Shown: positions 27,088 through 37,493, numbered from the stretch's first letter. The stretch: 64,000 nucleotides of DNA from Acinetobacter colistiniresistens (GCF_024582815.1 NZ_CP102099.1:3162001-3226000); one strand, 5' to 3'. Numbers and translations are program-made. The notes: generated by a model not told the origin, from the sequence alone.

Positions 27088-28030
27088 TTATCCAAAGAAG
27101 TTTCGCAAGTCTTCTTTCGCCTGCTTTATCGTCACGTAAGTTTTAAAATCGTGTAATTCTTGCAAAGAACGTAACCATGTGTATTGACGTTTGGCTAATT
27201 GCCTCGTCGCAAAAGGGCTTTATTCTCCATTTCTAGTTTATTTTCGAGACTTAAATCACTTTTTAATAAAAAATCCAATGCTTGACGATAACCAACAGAC
27301 CGCATAGACGGTAAATTATCATTTAAATCGTATTTTTAATTAATTCCTCTACTTCATTTAAAAAACCAATACTCCACATTTTGCTCAATCTTTGCTCAAT
27401 GCGTTGATGTAATTCTAAACGATCAGGCATCAAAGCGTAGTTATGAAATGTGTAACGATATGGTTGATTTTTAGGCTGCTCAGCTTGTAGTTTTGTTATC
27501 GGCTGACCGGTAATTCGATAAACTTCAAGTGCACGAATAATGCGTTGTTTGTCCGACACTTTAAATTTTAGCCCTGCCACAGGATCAACTGCAGCCAACT
27601 CATCATAAACCGCTTGCCACCCCTCAAGATCAGCTTTAGCAATAATCTCATCCCGTATACCTTGATCAGCATTGGGTAAATTACTCGCTAAACCTTCAAG
27701 CAAGGCTTTAAAATACAGCATAGTTCCCCCCACTAAAATCGGGGTTTTGCCGCGTGCATGCATATCATCAATCAGTGGGCATACGTCTTCCACAAATTGT
27801 GCTGCTGAATACACCTCTAAAGGCGTAATAATATCAATCAAATGATGCGGATATTGTTGCTGCTCTGCTTTGGTTGGCTTTGCCGTACCAATATCCATAT
27901 CTTTATACACCAAAGCGGAATCAACCGAAATCAGTTCAAAATTACCGCGCTCATACAGCTCACATGCCAATGCTGTTTTACCACTTGCGGTAGGCCCCAT
28001 TAAATTGATGACGGGCAATTGATTTGACAT
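27088..28030 (-). pseudogene. miaA: tRNA dimethylallyltransferase MiaA, with two frameshifts
   Basis: MiaA adds the isopentenyl group to A37 of tRNAs that read codons starting with U. The first 235 residues are intact: [14 protein letters not shown] (P-loop), [19 protein letters not shown] and [17 protein letters not shown]. After [10 protein letters not shown] the frame breaks at an A run (T at 27333-27337), then resumes as [19 protein letters not shown]. It breaks again near 27211-27217 and ends as [15 protein letters not shown]...DLRNFFG with a stop at 27088. Adding one base at each site gives exactly 314 residues, the normal length. It lies in the usual mutL-miaA-hfq order. Either the gene is dead or two bases were lost in sequencing. 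Confidence 0.9.
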
Positions 28031-28036
28031 GTAAAA

Positions 28037-30007
28037 CTACTCTCCTCGAGCAAATAATTTATCTAATTGATGAAGTGGAAATGCTCGCCAAGTTGGACGC
28101 CCATGATTACATTGGCTGGCAAATTCTGTCTGTTCCATTTGACGCAATAAAGCATTCATTTCAGAAAGGCTTAACTGGCGATGGGCGCGCACAGCACCAT
28201 GACAGGCCATACCTGCAAGCAATTCATCACGTTTTTGTAATAAACCTCGTGCCTCATCATTTGGATCAAGATCATTTAATAATTCAGGAACTAAGTTTCC
28301 AAAATCAGCTTTATGCAAAATCGCAGGTACACCACGCACAATCACCTGCTCATCGCCATACTGGTCAATCTCCAAACCCAAACGCTGCAATTGTGGTTGT
28401 AAATCTTCTACACGGGTGGCCTGCATACGGGTAATGGAAACCACTTTTGGAATCAGCAACTGCTGTGAGATCCAAAATTCCGGTTTATCCCATGCCGACT
28501 TCATTTGTTGCAACAAAATACGTTCATGTGCGGCATGCATATCCACAATGATCAAGCCTTCGGTATTTTGCGCCAAAATATAGATACCATGCAGTTGTGC
28601 AATCGCAATCCCCAACGGGAACTCATCCACACGAGAAGGCATCGTTTGATCATCTATAGCTTCTCCTTTATCAAAGGGAGCTGAGGGGATTTGCTCTTCA
28701 CGCAAAGGCGCCAGATAGGTTTTGAGTGCATTATTCAACTGCGCAGAGCCATTATAACGCGGCTCTTGTGGTGCTGAATTATACTGCACCGCTTGTGGAC
28801 GACTTTGATTAAACTCAGTCAATAAATCTGTCGACACAGCAACCTGTTCATTTAATTCTGGTTCTGCTTCGACTGCCGCACGATGTAAACTGAATTGTTC
28901 TTGGTATTTGGGTTGAGGCTGATAATTAAAATTTTCTGTTGTGGCCTCATCTGTTTTCATGGCTTGTGCCAGATCTGCAGTTGCTGTCTGAAATTGCGAT
29001 AGAGTAGCTTTGGCATAATGGCGTACAAACTCATGCACTTCACGCTGGTTCAAAAACCGAATTTCATGCTTGGTCGGATGCACATTGACATCAATATTTT
29101 CAGGATCAACTTCTAAAAACAATAAATAAGAGGAATGCTGGTGCCCATGCAAGATTCCCTCATAGGCCATACGTAACGCATGCGAAATGGTTTTGTCTTT
29201 GACAATACGACCATTCACATAGACATACTGCAAGTCTGCCTGCGCACGGGCATCAGAAGGATGCCCCAACCAGCCAGATAAACGCATATTGATACTTTCA
29301 GCATCAATCCAGTAGGCATTTTGGATGAATGCTTGACCCAACAATTGTTGTACGCGCTGATAGCGTAGTTCGCCACTGTCCGCCACTGGCAGATTTAAAC
29401 GGATATTGTCATTATGCTCCAATACAAAACGAATATCGAAATGTGTTAAAGCCAAACGACGTACAATTTCTTCAATATGATTAAATTCTGTCGTCGGTTT
29501 TTTTAAGAATTTACGGCGTGCGGGTACATTAAAAAATAGATCTTGGACACGAATATGTGTGCCTTTTTGTGCAGCCACCGCTTGAATCTGCTGATGATCA
29601 AATGCGGTACCATTCACTTCCACCTGGTAGCCCACGCCCTGCTCGTCTTGACTACTCGTGAGAGTCAAGCGTGATACCGCTGCAATCGAAGCCAAAGCCT
29701 CTCCACGGAATCCCAAACTTACAATCGCATGTAAATCATCTGCTGTTTGAATTTTACTGGTGGCATGGCGCATCACGGCCAAAGATAAATCATCCGGATG
29801 AATACCATTACCGTTATCAATGATTTCTATCAAGGTCGAACCGCCTTGTGCCACACGAATAATCAGTTCGGTTGCACCCGCATCAATTGAGTTTTCTAAT
29901 AACTCTTTAACGACTGATGATGGACGTTCAATTACTTCACCCGCAGCGATCTGGTTGGCTAAAGCAGCATCAAGGGTATGAATACGACGGGTTGAATCAT
30001 GCGCCAT
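28037..30007 (-). CDS. mutL: DNA mismatch repair protein MutL
   Basis: 656 residues. The GHKL ATPase comes first: [37 protein letters not shown] and [14 protein letters not shown]. The linker is at about 340-460, and the C-terminal dimerisation domain has DMHAAHERI near 490, ACHGAVRA near 605 and CNHGRPTW near 635. These C-terminal motifs are those of MutL proteins with endonuclease activity, but the last Glu of DQHA(X)2E(X)4E is Gln here. It relays mismatch signals from MutS. The start overlaps the end of tsaE by 11 bases, so the two are coupled. Part of the linker derives from a palindromic repeat. Confidence 0.95.
   Translation of the reverse strand: MAHDSTRRIHTLDAALANQIAAGEVIERPSSVVKELLENSIDAGATELIIRVAQGGSTLIEIIDNGNGIHPDDLSLAVMRHATSKIQTADDLHAIVSLGFRGEALASIAAVSRLTLTSSQDEQGVGYQVEVNGTAFDHQQIQAVAAQKGTHIRVQDLFFNVPARRKFLKKPTTEFNHIEEIVRRLALTHFDIRFVLEHNDNIRLNLPVADSGELRYQRVQQLLGQAFIQNAYWIDAESINMRLSGWLGHPSDARAQADLQYVYVNGRIVKDKTISHALRMAYEGILHGHQHSSYLLFLEVDPENIDVNVHPTKHEIRFLNQREVHEFVRHYAKATLSQFQTATADLAQAMKTDEATTENFNYQPQPKYQEQFSLHRAAVEAEPELNEQVAVSTDLLTEFNQSRPQAVQYNSAPQEPRYNGSAQLNNALKTYLAPLREEQIPSAPFDKGEAIDDQTMPSRVDEFPLGIAIAQLHGIYILAQNTEGLIIVDMHAAHERILLQQMKSAWDKPEFWISQQLLIPKVVSITRMQATRVEDLQPQLQRLGLEIDQYGDEQVIVRGVPAILHKADFGNLVPELLNDLDPNDEARGLLQKRDELLAGMACHGAVRAHRQLSLSEMNALLRQMEQTEFASQCNHGRPTWRAFPLHQLDKLFARGE
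28661..28692. repeat. Half REP-like element inside mutL
   Basis: TTCTCCTTTATCAAAGGGAG followed by CTGAGGGGATTT closely matches the right half of the intergenic element at 20520-20552. It encodes roughly [10 protein letters not shown] at residues 439-449 of MutL, in the flexible linker, and leaves the frame intact. Confidence 0.6.
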
Positions 30008-30473
30008 TCAATTGTTCCTGCAAACTTTGAGATAAAGATTCAGAATTGGTAGTTAAAGTCACGAATCGAGTCAGTTCATCTTCCGATTTTTGCATATCAA
30101 TCACAATATCGGGTTTTGGAATTTCATCACCACCTTTCGATGGCCATTCAAATAAAAATAGCGCATCTGCTACATCTAAGTAATCACGGATTCCCATCAA
30201 TTCTAATTCATAAGGATCATTCAAACGATACAGGTCAAAATGAAAAATTTCTTTGCCATGGATGGTATAAGGTTCAACCAAGGTATAAGTTGGACTTTTT
30301 ACCGAACCTTGATGTCCTAAGTTTTGTAGAAAATAACGGGTAAATGTGGTTTTCCCAGCTCCTAGATCACCAATTAAATAAATAATGCCTGAGTGCACCT
30401 GTTCAGAGAGGATCTGCGCAAAACGCTGAGTGTCTTGTTCATGATTTAGAGTAAATTTCACTGAATACGACAT
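29997..30473 (-). CDS. tsaE: tRNA threonylcarbamoyladenosine biosynthesis ATPase TsaE
   Basis: 158 residues from the ATG at 30473; the open frame extends much further upstream but without TsaE-like sequence. The Walker A motif [19 protein letters not shown] lies near residue 35, with [10 protein letters not shown] near 60, FHFDLYRL near 75 and [10 protein letters not shown] near 108. TsaE works with TsaB and TsaD to make t6A37 in tRNAs reading ANN codons. It heads the tsaE-mutL-miaA-hfq operon. Confidence 0.93.
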   Translation of the reverse strand: MSYSVKFTLNHEQDTQRFAQILSEQVHSGIIYLIGDLGAGKTTFTRYFLQNLGHQGSVKSPTYTLVEPYTIHGKEIFHFDLYRLNDPYELELMGIRDYLDVADALFLFEWPSKGGDEIPKPDIVIDMQKSEDELTRFVTLTTNSESLSQSLQEQLNGA

Positions 30474-30588
30474 GGCAAATAAAACAAAATTGGAATGGCA
30501 GCTATGATAACATTGCCCTGCTTTAAAGCCTAATAAAGTCCTTTTAGACTGACTTTTTTTACACCGTTTACCGAGTCGATATCGCTGT

Positions 30589-31545
30589 ATGTCATCAATC
30601 ATTGAATTTACGCCACCGCTACTCAATGGCGTCAGTGCCAGTAAAGTCTTTTTACCCAATGATGTTGCTGCACATACCGTTTTTGATTATCTCTGCCAGC
30701 AGTTTCCACATATTCAGATCAATGAATGGCAACAGCGTTTTGCCGATGGGCTGATTTATGCGGCAGATGGACTCAAACTCCAGTTAGATAGTCTTTACAC
30801 ACCCAATACTCATATTTTTTATTATCGTTTTCTGGCCCATGAAATTCATGTACCGTTTCAGCATAAAATTTTATTTGAAAATGATGAACTACTTGTAGTC
30901 GATAAACCGCATTTTTTGACCATGAGTCCAACAGGACAATATGTACAAGAAACCCTGTTAGTCCGACTTAAAAAACAGACGGGCTATGCAGATCTTACCC
31001 CCATTCATCGACTGGATCGTGAAACAGCAGGTGTGGTTCTATTCTGTAAAAAAGCGACTGCCAGAGGCATTTATCAGCAGCTTTTTGCCGAAAGAAAAGT
31101 GCAAAAAACCTACCATGCGATTGCAGCTTATCGCCCTGAACTGCATTTTCCGCAAATTTTGCAGCTGCATTTAGAAAAAGGCCAGCCTTTTTACACCATG
31201 CAAATTAATCAAGAAAAAGCAAATAATACAGAAACCTTGATCGAACTATTGGAACATAATCAAGACTACGCCAAATATCAACTAATGCCTAAAACGGGCA
31301 AACAACATCAATTACGTGTTCATTTAAATTATCTTGATATTCCAATACTTAATGATTCATTTTATCCAAATATTGAACATAAAGCAGAAGATGATTTTAG
31401 CCATCCTTTACAATTACTGGCCAAAGAAATTCAATTCCTTGACCCGATTTTGAAACAGGAAATGCATTTTAGTTCTCACTTTGAACTTGCATTGCCACCA
31501 CAACGTAATGACAAAAAATCTATTTTTTCGCTTCAAAAATATTGA
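30589..31545 (+). CDS. RluA-family RNA pseudouridine synthase
   Basis: 318 residues. The catalytic domain begins near residue 90 ([21 protein letters not shown]) and contains [16 protein letters not shown] near 140, with the catalytic Asp in [32 protein letters not shown] near 240 is the second signature. An N-terminal extension of about 85 residues resembles an S4-like region. It isomerises uridine in rRNA or tRNA; which site cannot be told. It is divergent from tsaE. Confidence 0.88.
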   Translation: MSSIIEFTPPLLNGVSASKVFLPNDVAAHTVFDYLCQQFPHIQINEWQQRFADGLIYAADGLKLQLDSLYTPNTHIFYYRFLAHEIHVPFQHKILFENDELLVVDKPHFLTMSPTGQYVQETLLVRLKKQTGYADLTPIHRLDRETAGVVLFCKKATARGIYQQLFAERKVQKTYHAIAAYRPELHFPQILQLHLEKGQPFYTMQINQEKANNTETLIELLEHNQDYAKYQLMPKTGKQHQLRVHLNYLDIPILNDSFYPNIEHKAEDDFSHPLQLLAKEIQFLDPILKQEMHFSSHFELALPPQRNDKKSIFSLQKY

Positions 31546-31606
31546 AATTACATTGCAATGGTTTAAAATACATGACGATAACTAAAAATATGTGGTTACA
31601 TTCTTC

Positions 31607-31915
31607 ATGCGAAAAACAGAAGTTTATCAGGTTCGCCTCGATTCACAGGAAAAGAAGCAAGCCTTTGCTGTATTTAAACAGTTGGGGATCTCCCCTGCTC
31701 AGGCTGTTCGCCTTTTCTTCAAACAAGTGGTATTGACCAAGTCGATCCCTTTTACGATCGAAAACCAAAACATCAACATGGAACAGTTACTCAAACTGCG
31801 TAAATCCAAGGCCGTGGCTAATGCTGAAAATCCATCGGCGACCGAGATTGAAGATGATCATGAAGATTTGTTTGAAGAATTGAATGCATTGCTCGGTGAA
31901 AGTGACAAAACTTAA
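31607..31915 (+). CDS. RelB/DinJ-type ribbon-helix-helix protein, no toxin gene beside it
   Basis: 102 residues from the ATG at 31607. YQVRLDSQEKKQAFAVFKQLG and SPAQAVRLFFKQVVLTKSIPF at about 6-50 match the DNA-binding half of RelB/DinJ antitoxins. The second half is charged, ending in an acidic stretch (EIEDDHEDLFEELNALLGES). A RelE/YafQ toxin gene would normally follow, but the next gene, 97 bases on, is an ordinary GNAT acetyltransferase. It may be a stand-alone regulator rather than an antitoxin. Confidence 0.7.
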   Translation: MRKTEVYQVRLDSQEKKQAFAVFKQLGISPAQAVRLFFKQVVLTKSIPFTIENQNINMEQLLKLRKSKAVANAENPSATEIEDDHEDLFEELNALLGESDKT

Positions 31916-32012
31916 CAATGTTGCATTTACAAACAAGTTTTTATTTTTCAGCTGAATTTTTTTGGTTATTCTGACAGTCCGAATAAAATTATAAGTGTAA
32001 GGATGTGTAGGA

Positions 32013-32456
32013 ATGATTGTTAAGCGAGCCACAAAAGAAGATCTACATCAACTTGCTGTCTTGTTTGACGAATATCGTCAGTTCTACGGAGCATCATCAA
32101 ATATTGAACAATCTTATCAGTTTTTAAAGCACCGCTTTGACAATAAAGACAGTGTCATTTTCATTCATGTGAAAGATGATGTATTTACAGGCTTTGTCCT
32201 GCTTTATCTCGCCTTTTCTTCCGTTGCTTGTGAAACCTATTACATCCTTGATGATGTCTATGTGACACCATCCTACCGTAAACAAGGCGCCGCCAAACAA
32301 CTCATTGATACTGCAATTCTATTTGCGCGGCATGAAAATGCTCAACGCATCAGTCTAGAAACCCAGAAAAATAACTATCAATCCCATCGTCTTTATGAAC
32401 AAATGGGATTTATTCAGGACAGTGAATTCAAGACCTATCACTGCTTCCTTAAATAA
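32013..32456 (+). CDS. GNAT family N-acetyltransferase
   Basis: 147 residues covering one GNAT fold. YILDDVYVTPSYRKQGAAKQLI at about 85-105 holds the acetyl-CoA binding motif (RKQGAA, variant of R/Q-x-x-G-x-G/A), and the C-terminal SHRLYEQMGFIQD is the usual last strand. AAGGATG-type sequence precedes the ATG. The substrate is unknown. It converges with the RsuA-like gene, the two stop codons abutting. Confidence 0.85.
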   Translation: MIVKRATKEDLHQLAVLFDEYRQFYGASSNIEQSYQFLKHRFDNKDSVIFIHVKDDVFTGFVLLYLAFSSVACETYYILDDVYVTPSYRKQGAAKQLIDTAILFARHENAQRISLETQKNNYQSHRLYEQMGFIQDSEFKTYHCFLK

Positions 32457-33170
32457 TTAATCTTCTCCCGAGATATTTTGGCTCAGCTGCTTTTGCTCAT
32501 CGCTTAAATACATCCATTCACCTTGTGACAATTCAGGCAATTCGAGTGAGCCTATCTGGTGACGATGTAAAGCTTCAACTTTATTACCAACAGCGGCAAG
32601 CATTCTTTTGACTTGGTGGTAGATGCCTTGATGAATGGTCATCGACAGTTGATGGGTTGAAAAAAGTTGCACATCTGTTGCCGCGTAAATCCCTTTTTCA
32701 TTCCGCAGCTCAACGCCCCGCTCTAGTCTCATTTGCTGTTCAGCTGTGACAGGATCAGCAGTGCTGACATGATAAACCTTAGGTACATGTTTACGTGGAT
32801 GAGTCAATGCCTGTAGATATTGGCCATCATCGGTCAGCAATAATAGCCCTGTAGTATCTTGATCCAAGCGTCCTACACATTGAATACCACGATGAATCAG
32901 AATCTCTGGCAATAAACTGAATACACTCTTATGATGTGTGGCTTGATGCGAACACTCATACCCTTGAGGTTTATTTAAGACAATATAAACGTGTTCGCGA
33001 TATTGATATTCTTCACCAAAGACCTGAAAACAAAGTTGATCTGTCGCAATATTCTGCTTCGGATTATTACAAACCTGCTGATCGATCTGGACAGACCCAT
33101 TTTTTATTAACTGCTGGCAATACTTACGTGAACCAAAGCCTTGTGATTGCAAAATTTTTTCCAGCAGCAT
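32457..33170 (-). CDS. RsuA/RluB-family pseudouridine synthase
   Basis: 237 residues from the ATG at 33170 (MLLEKILQSQGFGSRKYC), with GGGGTA upstream. It has an N-terminal S4 RNA-binding domain (about 1-60), then VLNKPQGYECS, and GRLDQDTTGLLLLTDDG near 105 with the catalytic Asp. KVYHVST and GIYHQVKRMLAAVGNKVEALHR near 190 follow. It probably modifies one uridine of 16S or 23S rRNA; 16S position 516 (RsuA) is the closest guess. Confidence 0.85.
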   Translation of the reverse strand: MLLEKILQSQGFGSRKYCQQLIKNGSVQIDQQVCNNPKQNIATDQLCFQVFGEEYQYREHVYIVLNKPQGYECSHQATHHKSVFSLLPEILIHRGIQCVGRLDQDTTGLLLLTDDGQYLQALTHPRKHVPKVYHVSTADPVTAEQQMRLERGVELRNEKGIYAATDVQLFSTHQLSMTIHQGIYHQVKRMLAAVGNKVEALHRHQIGSLELPELSQGEWMYLSDEQKQLSQNISGED

Positions 33171-33415
33171 ATATGTACCCCAATTTAAACTGCAGCTATT
33201 GTACTCGATTCGCACGTGCACCGTTGTTTGTTGCGTATTCATTCTTTATTTTTATAATTTATTCACAATTTCTACACTTGTAATATAAGCCATACAAAAA
33301 CCTCCTCAAACTCTCTCAATCCAGAGATTGCACTCCATATTTTCACTCAAATCTCTTGTTACATTTATCGCAAGCAAAAGAATACTGTCCAAAAGAATGG
33401 ACAAGGAGTTTCATT

Positions 33416-33928
33416 ATGAAATCAAATCTGTGGTTATGTAGCGTGGTTCTTGCAGCATCATCGATGATGACTGTGGCACATGCAGATAATACAGCTCGTG
33501 TAGCCGCAACTTCCGCTTTAGGCAGTGTAGTGGGTACCGCGTTAGGTAAACAACTAGGTGGTAATACAGGTGCCATGATTGGTTCTGCTTTGGGTGGTGC
33601 AGGTGGTGCAGCCGCATCCAGTAACCGACGTGACCGCACAGAAGCCGCGATTGGTGGCGGCTTAGGTGGTGTTGGGGGCTATACTGTTGGCCGTAATATG
33701 GGAGGCACAAATGGTGGTTATATTGGCGCCGCTTTAGGTGCTGCAGGTGGTTCAGCTTTAGGCCAAAAAGTTGGTCAGGATCGTGATGCTGACCGCCGTT
33801 ATGATGACCGTCGCTATGATCGCCGTTATGAAAACCGCCGCCATTATGATGACCGCCGTTATTACAATTCCCGCTATGATGATCGCCATGATAATGGTCG
33901 CCACCGTGGTTGGTATAAAGATCGCTAA
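33416..33928 (+). CDS. Glycine-zipper envelope protein with Arg/Tyr-rich tail
   Basis: 170 residues from the ATG at 33416, with AAGGAG before it. Residues 1-23 form a signal peptide ending TVAHA. Residues 30-120 hold two glycine-zipper segments (GSVVGTALGKQLGGNTGAMIG and GGYIGAALGAAGGSALGQ), which can pack as membrane helices. The last 50 residues are repeats of DDRRYDRRYE-type sequence, highly basic and aromatic. Similar small glycine-zipper proteins sit in the envelope of many proteobacteria; the role is unknown. A strong terminator follows. Confidence 0.8.
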   Translation: MKSNLWLCSVVLAASSMMTVAHADNTARVAATSALGSVVGTALGKQLGGNTGAMIGSALGGAGGAAASSNRRDRTEAAIGGGLGGVGGYTVGRNMGGTNGGYIGAALGAAGGSALGQKVGQDRDADRRYDDRRYDRRYENRRHYDDRRYYNSRYDDRHDNGRHRGWYKDR

Positions 33929-33955
33929 ATTAACAGAACAACAAGTTACCCTTTT

Positions 33956-33978
33956 AGCGCCTTCGGGCGCTTTTTTTA
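33956..33978 (+). terminator. GCGCC-TTCG-GGCGC terminator
   Basis: A six-base-pair GC-rich stem closed by a TTCG tetraloop and followed by seven T, 27 bases after the glycine-zipper gene. Confidence 0.9.
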
Positions 33979-34063
33979 TAGCAACAACACAATATATCGA
34001 TCAAAAACGATATACAAAACTCAACTTATATCGTATTATTTCGATATATGGTTTTGAGAATCA

Positions 34064-35068
34064 ATGATGAAATCACTACAAGATATAAAATTCTCTATAC
34101 TTGAACTTGCACCAGTTCGGGATGACAAAAGTATCGAGTTTTCACTGCGACATGCACTAGAACTCGCACAACATGCTGAAAAATTAGGCTATGAGCGATT
34201 CTGGCTGGCTGAACATCATAATATGGATGGGATTGCCAGTTCTGCAACTGCTGTTTTATTGGGCTTTATTGCCGCAAATACGCAGCACATCCGTCTTGGT
34301 TCAGGCGGTATTATGCTGCCAAACCATGCACCATTGGTGGTTGCAGAGCAATTCGGAACCTTGGCAACACTTTATCCAAATCGTTTTGAACTTGGTTTAG
34401 GTCGTGCTCCTGGTACGGATCAAATGACCATGCGTGCCCTGCGACGTGGCCGTCAGGAAACTGAAGATCAATTCCCTCAGGATGTAGCGGAAATTTTGCA
34501 ATACTTTAAAGCACCACAGGCCAACCAAAGAATTATTGCGACACCAGGTCAAAACACCCATGTCCCAGTTTGGCTACTCGGTTCAAGTTTATTTAGCGCA
34601 CAACTGGCAGCTAGGCTCGGGCTGCCCTATTCTTTTGCCTCACACTTTGCCCCAAGAATGTTAGGCCAAGCAATCGAAATTTATCGTGATAATTTCCAGG
34701 CGTCTGAATATCTGGACAAACCTTATGTTTCCATGGGGGTGCCAACCGTAGTCGCGGCAACAGATGCGGAGGCTCAATATTTAGCGACCAGTTCTTATCA
34801 ACGTATTTTAAATCTGATTCGTGGTCATAGTTTAAAGCTCAGACCACCGATTGACTCAACTCAAGGGCTTGCAACAAGTGCTGAGCAATTGGCTATTCAG
34901 AATTTTTATGCCATGGCACAAATTGGCTCTCAAGCTACAGTACAAGCGGGTTTAAATAAAATTGCAGCACAATATGATGTTGATGAGTTTATTTTTACCT
35001 GTGATATTTACGATACAGAAAAACGTTTAGAAAATTTTAGTCTCTTGATGGATCTTAAAGCTCACTAA
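34064..35068 (+). CDS. LLM-class flavin-dependent oxidoreductase (luciferase-like)
   Basis: 334 residues of the bacterial luciferase-like monooxygenase family. [11 protein letters not shown] near residue 11, [23 protein letters not shown] near 45, [44 protein letters not shown] (parts: [12 protein letters not shown] and [10 protein letters not shown]) and [22 protein letters not shown] are typical of the MsnO8/YhbW-type group. It needs reduced FMN; the substrate is unknown. Confidence 0.88.
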   Translation: MMKSLQDIKFSILELAPVRDDKSIEFSLRHALELAQHAEKLGYERFWLAEHHNMDGIASSATAVLLGFIAANTQHIRLGSGGIMLPNHAPLVVAEQFGTLATLYPNRFELGLGRAPGTDQMTMRALRRGRQETEDQFPQDVAEILQYFKAPQANQRIIATPGQNTHVPVWLLGSSLFSAQLAARLGLPYSFASHFAPRMLGQAIEIYRDNFQASEYLDKPYVSMGVPTVVAATDAEAQYLATSSYQRILNLIRGHSLKLRPPIDSTQGLATSAEQLAIQNFYAMAQIGSQATVQAGLNKIAAQYDVDEFIFTCDIYDTEKRLENFSLLMDLKAH

Positions 35069-35083
35069 GCACCTCACCTAAAT

Positions 35084-35109
35084 ACAAGGCTTAATATGAT
35101 AAGCCTTGT
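35084..35109. terminator. Terminator between convergent genes
   Basis: ACAAGGCTTA and TAAGCCTTGT pair perfectly around ATATGA, followed by a T-rich stretch on the plus strand. It separates the luciferase-like gene from the GGDEF-EAL gene. Confidence 0.75.
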
Positions 35110-35140
35110 TATTTAATTTTTATGATTGAAGTGATACCAC

Positions 35141-37234
35141 TCATACGCCATGTTGAAGCATTGCTGTGGCTTGTTGCACATTCACCGCAGCACTAAATAA
35201 ATACCCCTGCCCAATCGAGCATCCAGACGATTTGAGTAATTCAAGCTGTTTAATATTTTCAATACCTTCAGCAACAATATCCAAAGACAACTTCGGCCCT
35301 AAAGCAATAATGGCCTGAACGATTGCTAAAATTGCATCATCTTCGTTCATTTGACGAATAAAATCACAATCAATTTTCAGACAGTCCACTGGATAATCAC
35401 GTAAGCGGGTTAAAGATGAGTGACCTGTACCAAAATCATCCAACGCAATTTTAACACCTTGCTGTTTTAATAAATTTAATGCCCGAATCACATAATCAGA
35501 ACCACGGTCATCCAAGATATGTTCAGTAATTTCAATTTCTACCAGATGGTGCGGAATTTTATATAAATTCAAACGCTGCAATAAACGCTCAGCATAATTA
35601 TCTTTCAAGAATTCGACTGGTGCTGCATTGATTGACACAGGAACAACATCTAATCCTTGTTCAATCCACATGGCAATGTCTTTAAACACTTTATTTTGAA
35701 TTGCATCACTAATTTTCGTCGCTAATGAATAGTCTTGAAAAGCCTGTTCTATTTTATGAGGCGAATGAATACATTGATCCTCTGTTTGCCAACGCAGTAA
35801 TGCTTCAAAACCCACAACTTTCGCATCTGATAACCGTACCTTAGGTTGGTAATAGGGAACCATTAGGCCATCACGGATAATATGTCGTGCCTCATTCAAT
35901 TGAATGGCAATATTCTGTGCCGCGATCTGCATTTGCGGATTAAACATACGGAAACCACCACGACCGGCAGCTTTCAAATCATTTAAAGCTGTATCCGCAC
36001 ACTTCATTAAATTTGAAGAGTCTTTGGCATCACGCGGATAAATCGCACAACCGATACTCATGCTACCGTTAATCACACTTCCCGCATAAGTAATAGGTGC
36101 ATCTAGCTGTCGACTCACATCTATAGCCACTTTTTCAAGTTCTGCTTCGGTATCAATACCATTCACGACAATTGCGAACTCATCCCCCCCCAAACGGGCA
36201 ACAAAGGTATTTTCTGGCAAAATATTTTCGATACGTTTAGATAGAATACGCAGTAAATGATCACCTGCTGAGTGCCCCAGCGTATCATTGATGTGCTTGA
36301 AGTAATCCAGATCCAGTAACATCAAGCCAACCAGTTTTTCATCTTTTTTATGTCGATGTAGGGCACGTTTCAACTGGCGTTTCAAAAAACGACGATTATA
36401 AAGCCCCGTTAATTCATCTAGTTCACTAGACAGGCGGAGCTGTATTTCCGTTTGCCTCTGTGTCGTTATATCCCGTGACAAACATAAGACCTGCTCAATC
36501 TGTCCCTGATCATTTAATATAGGTGTCAGCAAATTATCCCAATATTGCCGCTCTGTGCTCTCGCCACTCATTCCACGAAAGCGAGCTGTCTTTCCTTTGA
36601 GTGCTGTTTTCAAGGCATAGGTTGCTTTAGAACGCATTTCTAAAGGCAAAAGTTCAGCCCACTTCATGCCAAATCGATGATTATTTTCTTGGATATTAAG
36701 TGCGATACAGCCTGTTTTATTGACATGTAATAATGAGCCATCTGCTTCTAATAATTTGATACAGTCAATACTATTATCCAGCATACTGGTTTGCTCATTA
36801 ATACACTTCACCAGGTTTTGTTGATATTGTTTGGTTTCATGAATATCAACACTGTTAACAAACCAATAGCCTTGACCCTCAACTTCAGCGTTCAAAAACT
36901 TTGCAGACAATGAGAACCAGCGGTACGAACCTGATCGATGTTTCAGGCGGCATTCGAGTTGAAAAGGTAAGCGCGAACAAAAAGCATGCTCCCATTCATT
37001 ACGGAGCAGTGAAATATCATCAGAATGAATTAAATCCACCCAATTTTGCGCAAAATGTTCTAGATTATTAAAGCCGATATATTCTTGGCTGACACTATTA
37101 AAAAAATAGGCATCACCTTGCTCTGAAAGCAACCAGACCAGACTCGGAATACTGTTATAAATGTTTTGCTGAACTTCACTCATTTGGTGGCTGGAGTGAA
37201 AAGGGAACGCGAGATTCACAGACTTCTGTTCCAA
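35141..37234 (-). CDS. PAS-PAS-GGDEF-EAL cyclic-di-GMP protein
   Basis: 697 residues without transmembrane segments. Two PAS domains occupy about 20-145 and 150-265. A GGDEF domain follows at about 270-425, with RLGGDEFAIV intact. An EAL domain comes at about 440-690, with FEALLRWQ, EITEHILDD, LDDFGTG and IVAEGIE, so the main phosphodiesterase motifs are kept. It may make or degrade cyclic-di-GMP, or be switched between the two by PAS-sensed signals. The start could be lower (at MSEVQQNIYN, residue 18). It stands alone. Confidence 0.92.
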   Translation of the reverse strand: MEQKSVNLAFPFHSSHQMSEVQQNIYNSIPSLVWLLSEQGDAYFFNSVSQEYIGFNNLEHFAQNWVDLIHSDDISLLRNEWEHAFCSRLPFQLECRLKHRSGSYRWFSLSAKFLNAEVEGQGYWFVNSVDIHETKQYQQNLVKCINEQTSMLDNSIDCIKLLEADGSLLHVNKTGCIALNIQENNHRFGMKWAELLPLEMRSKATYALKTALKGKTARFRGMSGESTERQYWDNLLTPILNDQGQIEQVLCLSRDITTQRQTEIQLRLSSELDELTGLYNRRFLKRQLKRALHRHKKDEKLVGLMLLDLDYFKHINDTLGHSAGDHLLRILSKRIENILPENTFVARLGGDEFAIVVNGIDTEAELEKVAIDVSRQLDAPITYAGSVINGSMSIGCAIYPRDAKDSSNLMKCADTALNDLKAAGRGGFRMFNPQMQIAAQNIAIQLNEARHIIRDGLMVPYYQPKVRLSDAKVVGFEALLRWQTEDQCIHSPHKIEQAFQDYSLATKISDAIQNKVFKDIAMWIEQGLDVVPVSINAAPVEFLKDNYAERLLQRLNLYKIPHHLVEIEITEHILDDRGSDYVIRALNLLKQQGVKIALDDFGTGHSSLTRLRDYPVDCLKIDCDFIRQMNEDDAILAIVQAIIALGPKLSLDIVAEGIENIKQLELLKSSGCSIGQGYLFSAAVNVQQATAMLQHGV

Positions 37235-37455
37235 ACAGAACTCTTTCGATCAAGATATTCAGTCGCAATAAAAGCCATAGAGCACCAACAACAAGAAATA
37301 AAATGAGATATAAGTCACAATATTATAGCAGAAATGCAGTCAAATTATCACCTGCTATATGACTGGCCAACCATTTTTATTTATTGTTTAATATCAAAAA
37401 TTTATTAGTAAATAGTATTTCCATACAAATTTTAAATCCGACTAAGATAGTTTTG

Positions 37456-37486
37456 AGGCAGTCTAACAGACATTTTTAGACTGCCT
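37456..37486. terminator. Inverted repeat after ppsR
   Basis: AGGCAGTCT pairs perfectly with AGACTGCCT around a 13-base loop, close to the ppsR stop codon. There is no T run on the minus strand, so it may be an mRNA end structure rather than a strong terminator. Confidence 0.5.
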
Positions 37487-37493
37487 GATCCAC

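Noticed and set aside
30474..30659. N-terminal extension of TsaE
   Set aside because: It overlaps the start of the divergent pseudouridine synthase gene and has no family similarity.
31607..32456. RelB-like gene plus GNAT gene as a toxin-antitoxin pair
   Set aside because: TacT-type toxins pair with DUF1778 antitoxins in overlapping operons; here the gap is 97 bases and the antitoxin type differs.
33414..33710. Minus-strand frames rich in His, Leu and Pro opposite the glycine-zipper gene
   Set aside because: They are the complement of glycine/alanine-rich coding DNA, with no start signals.
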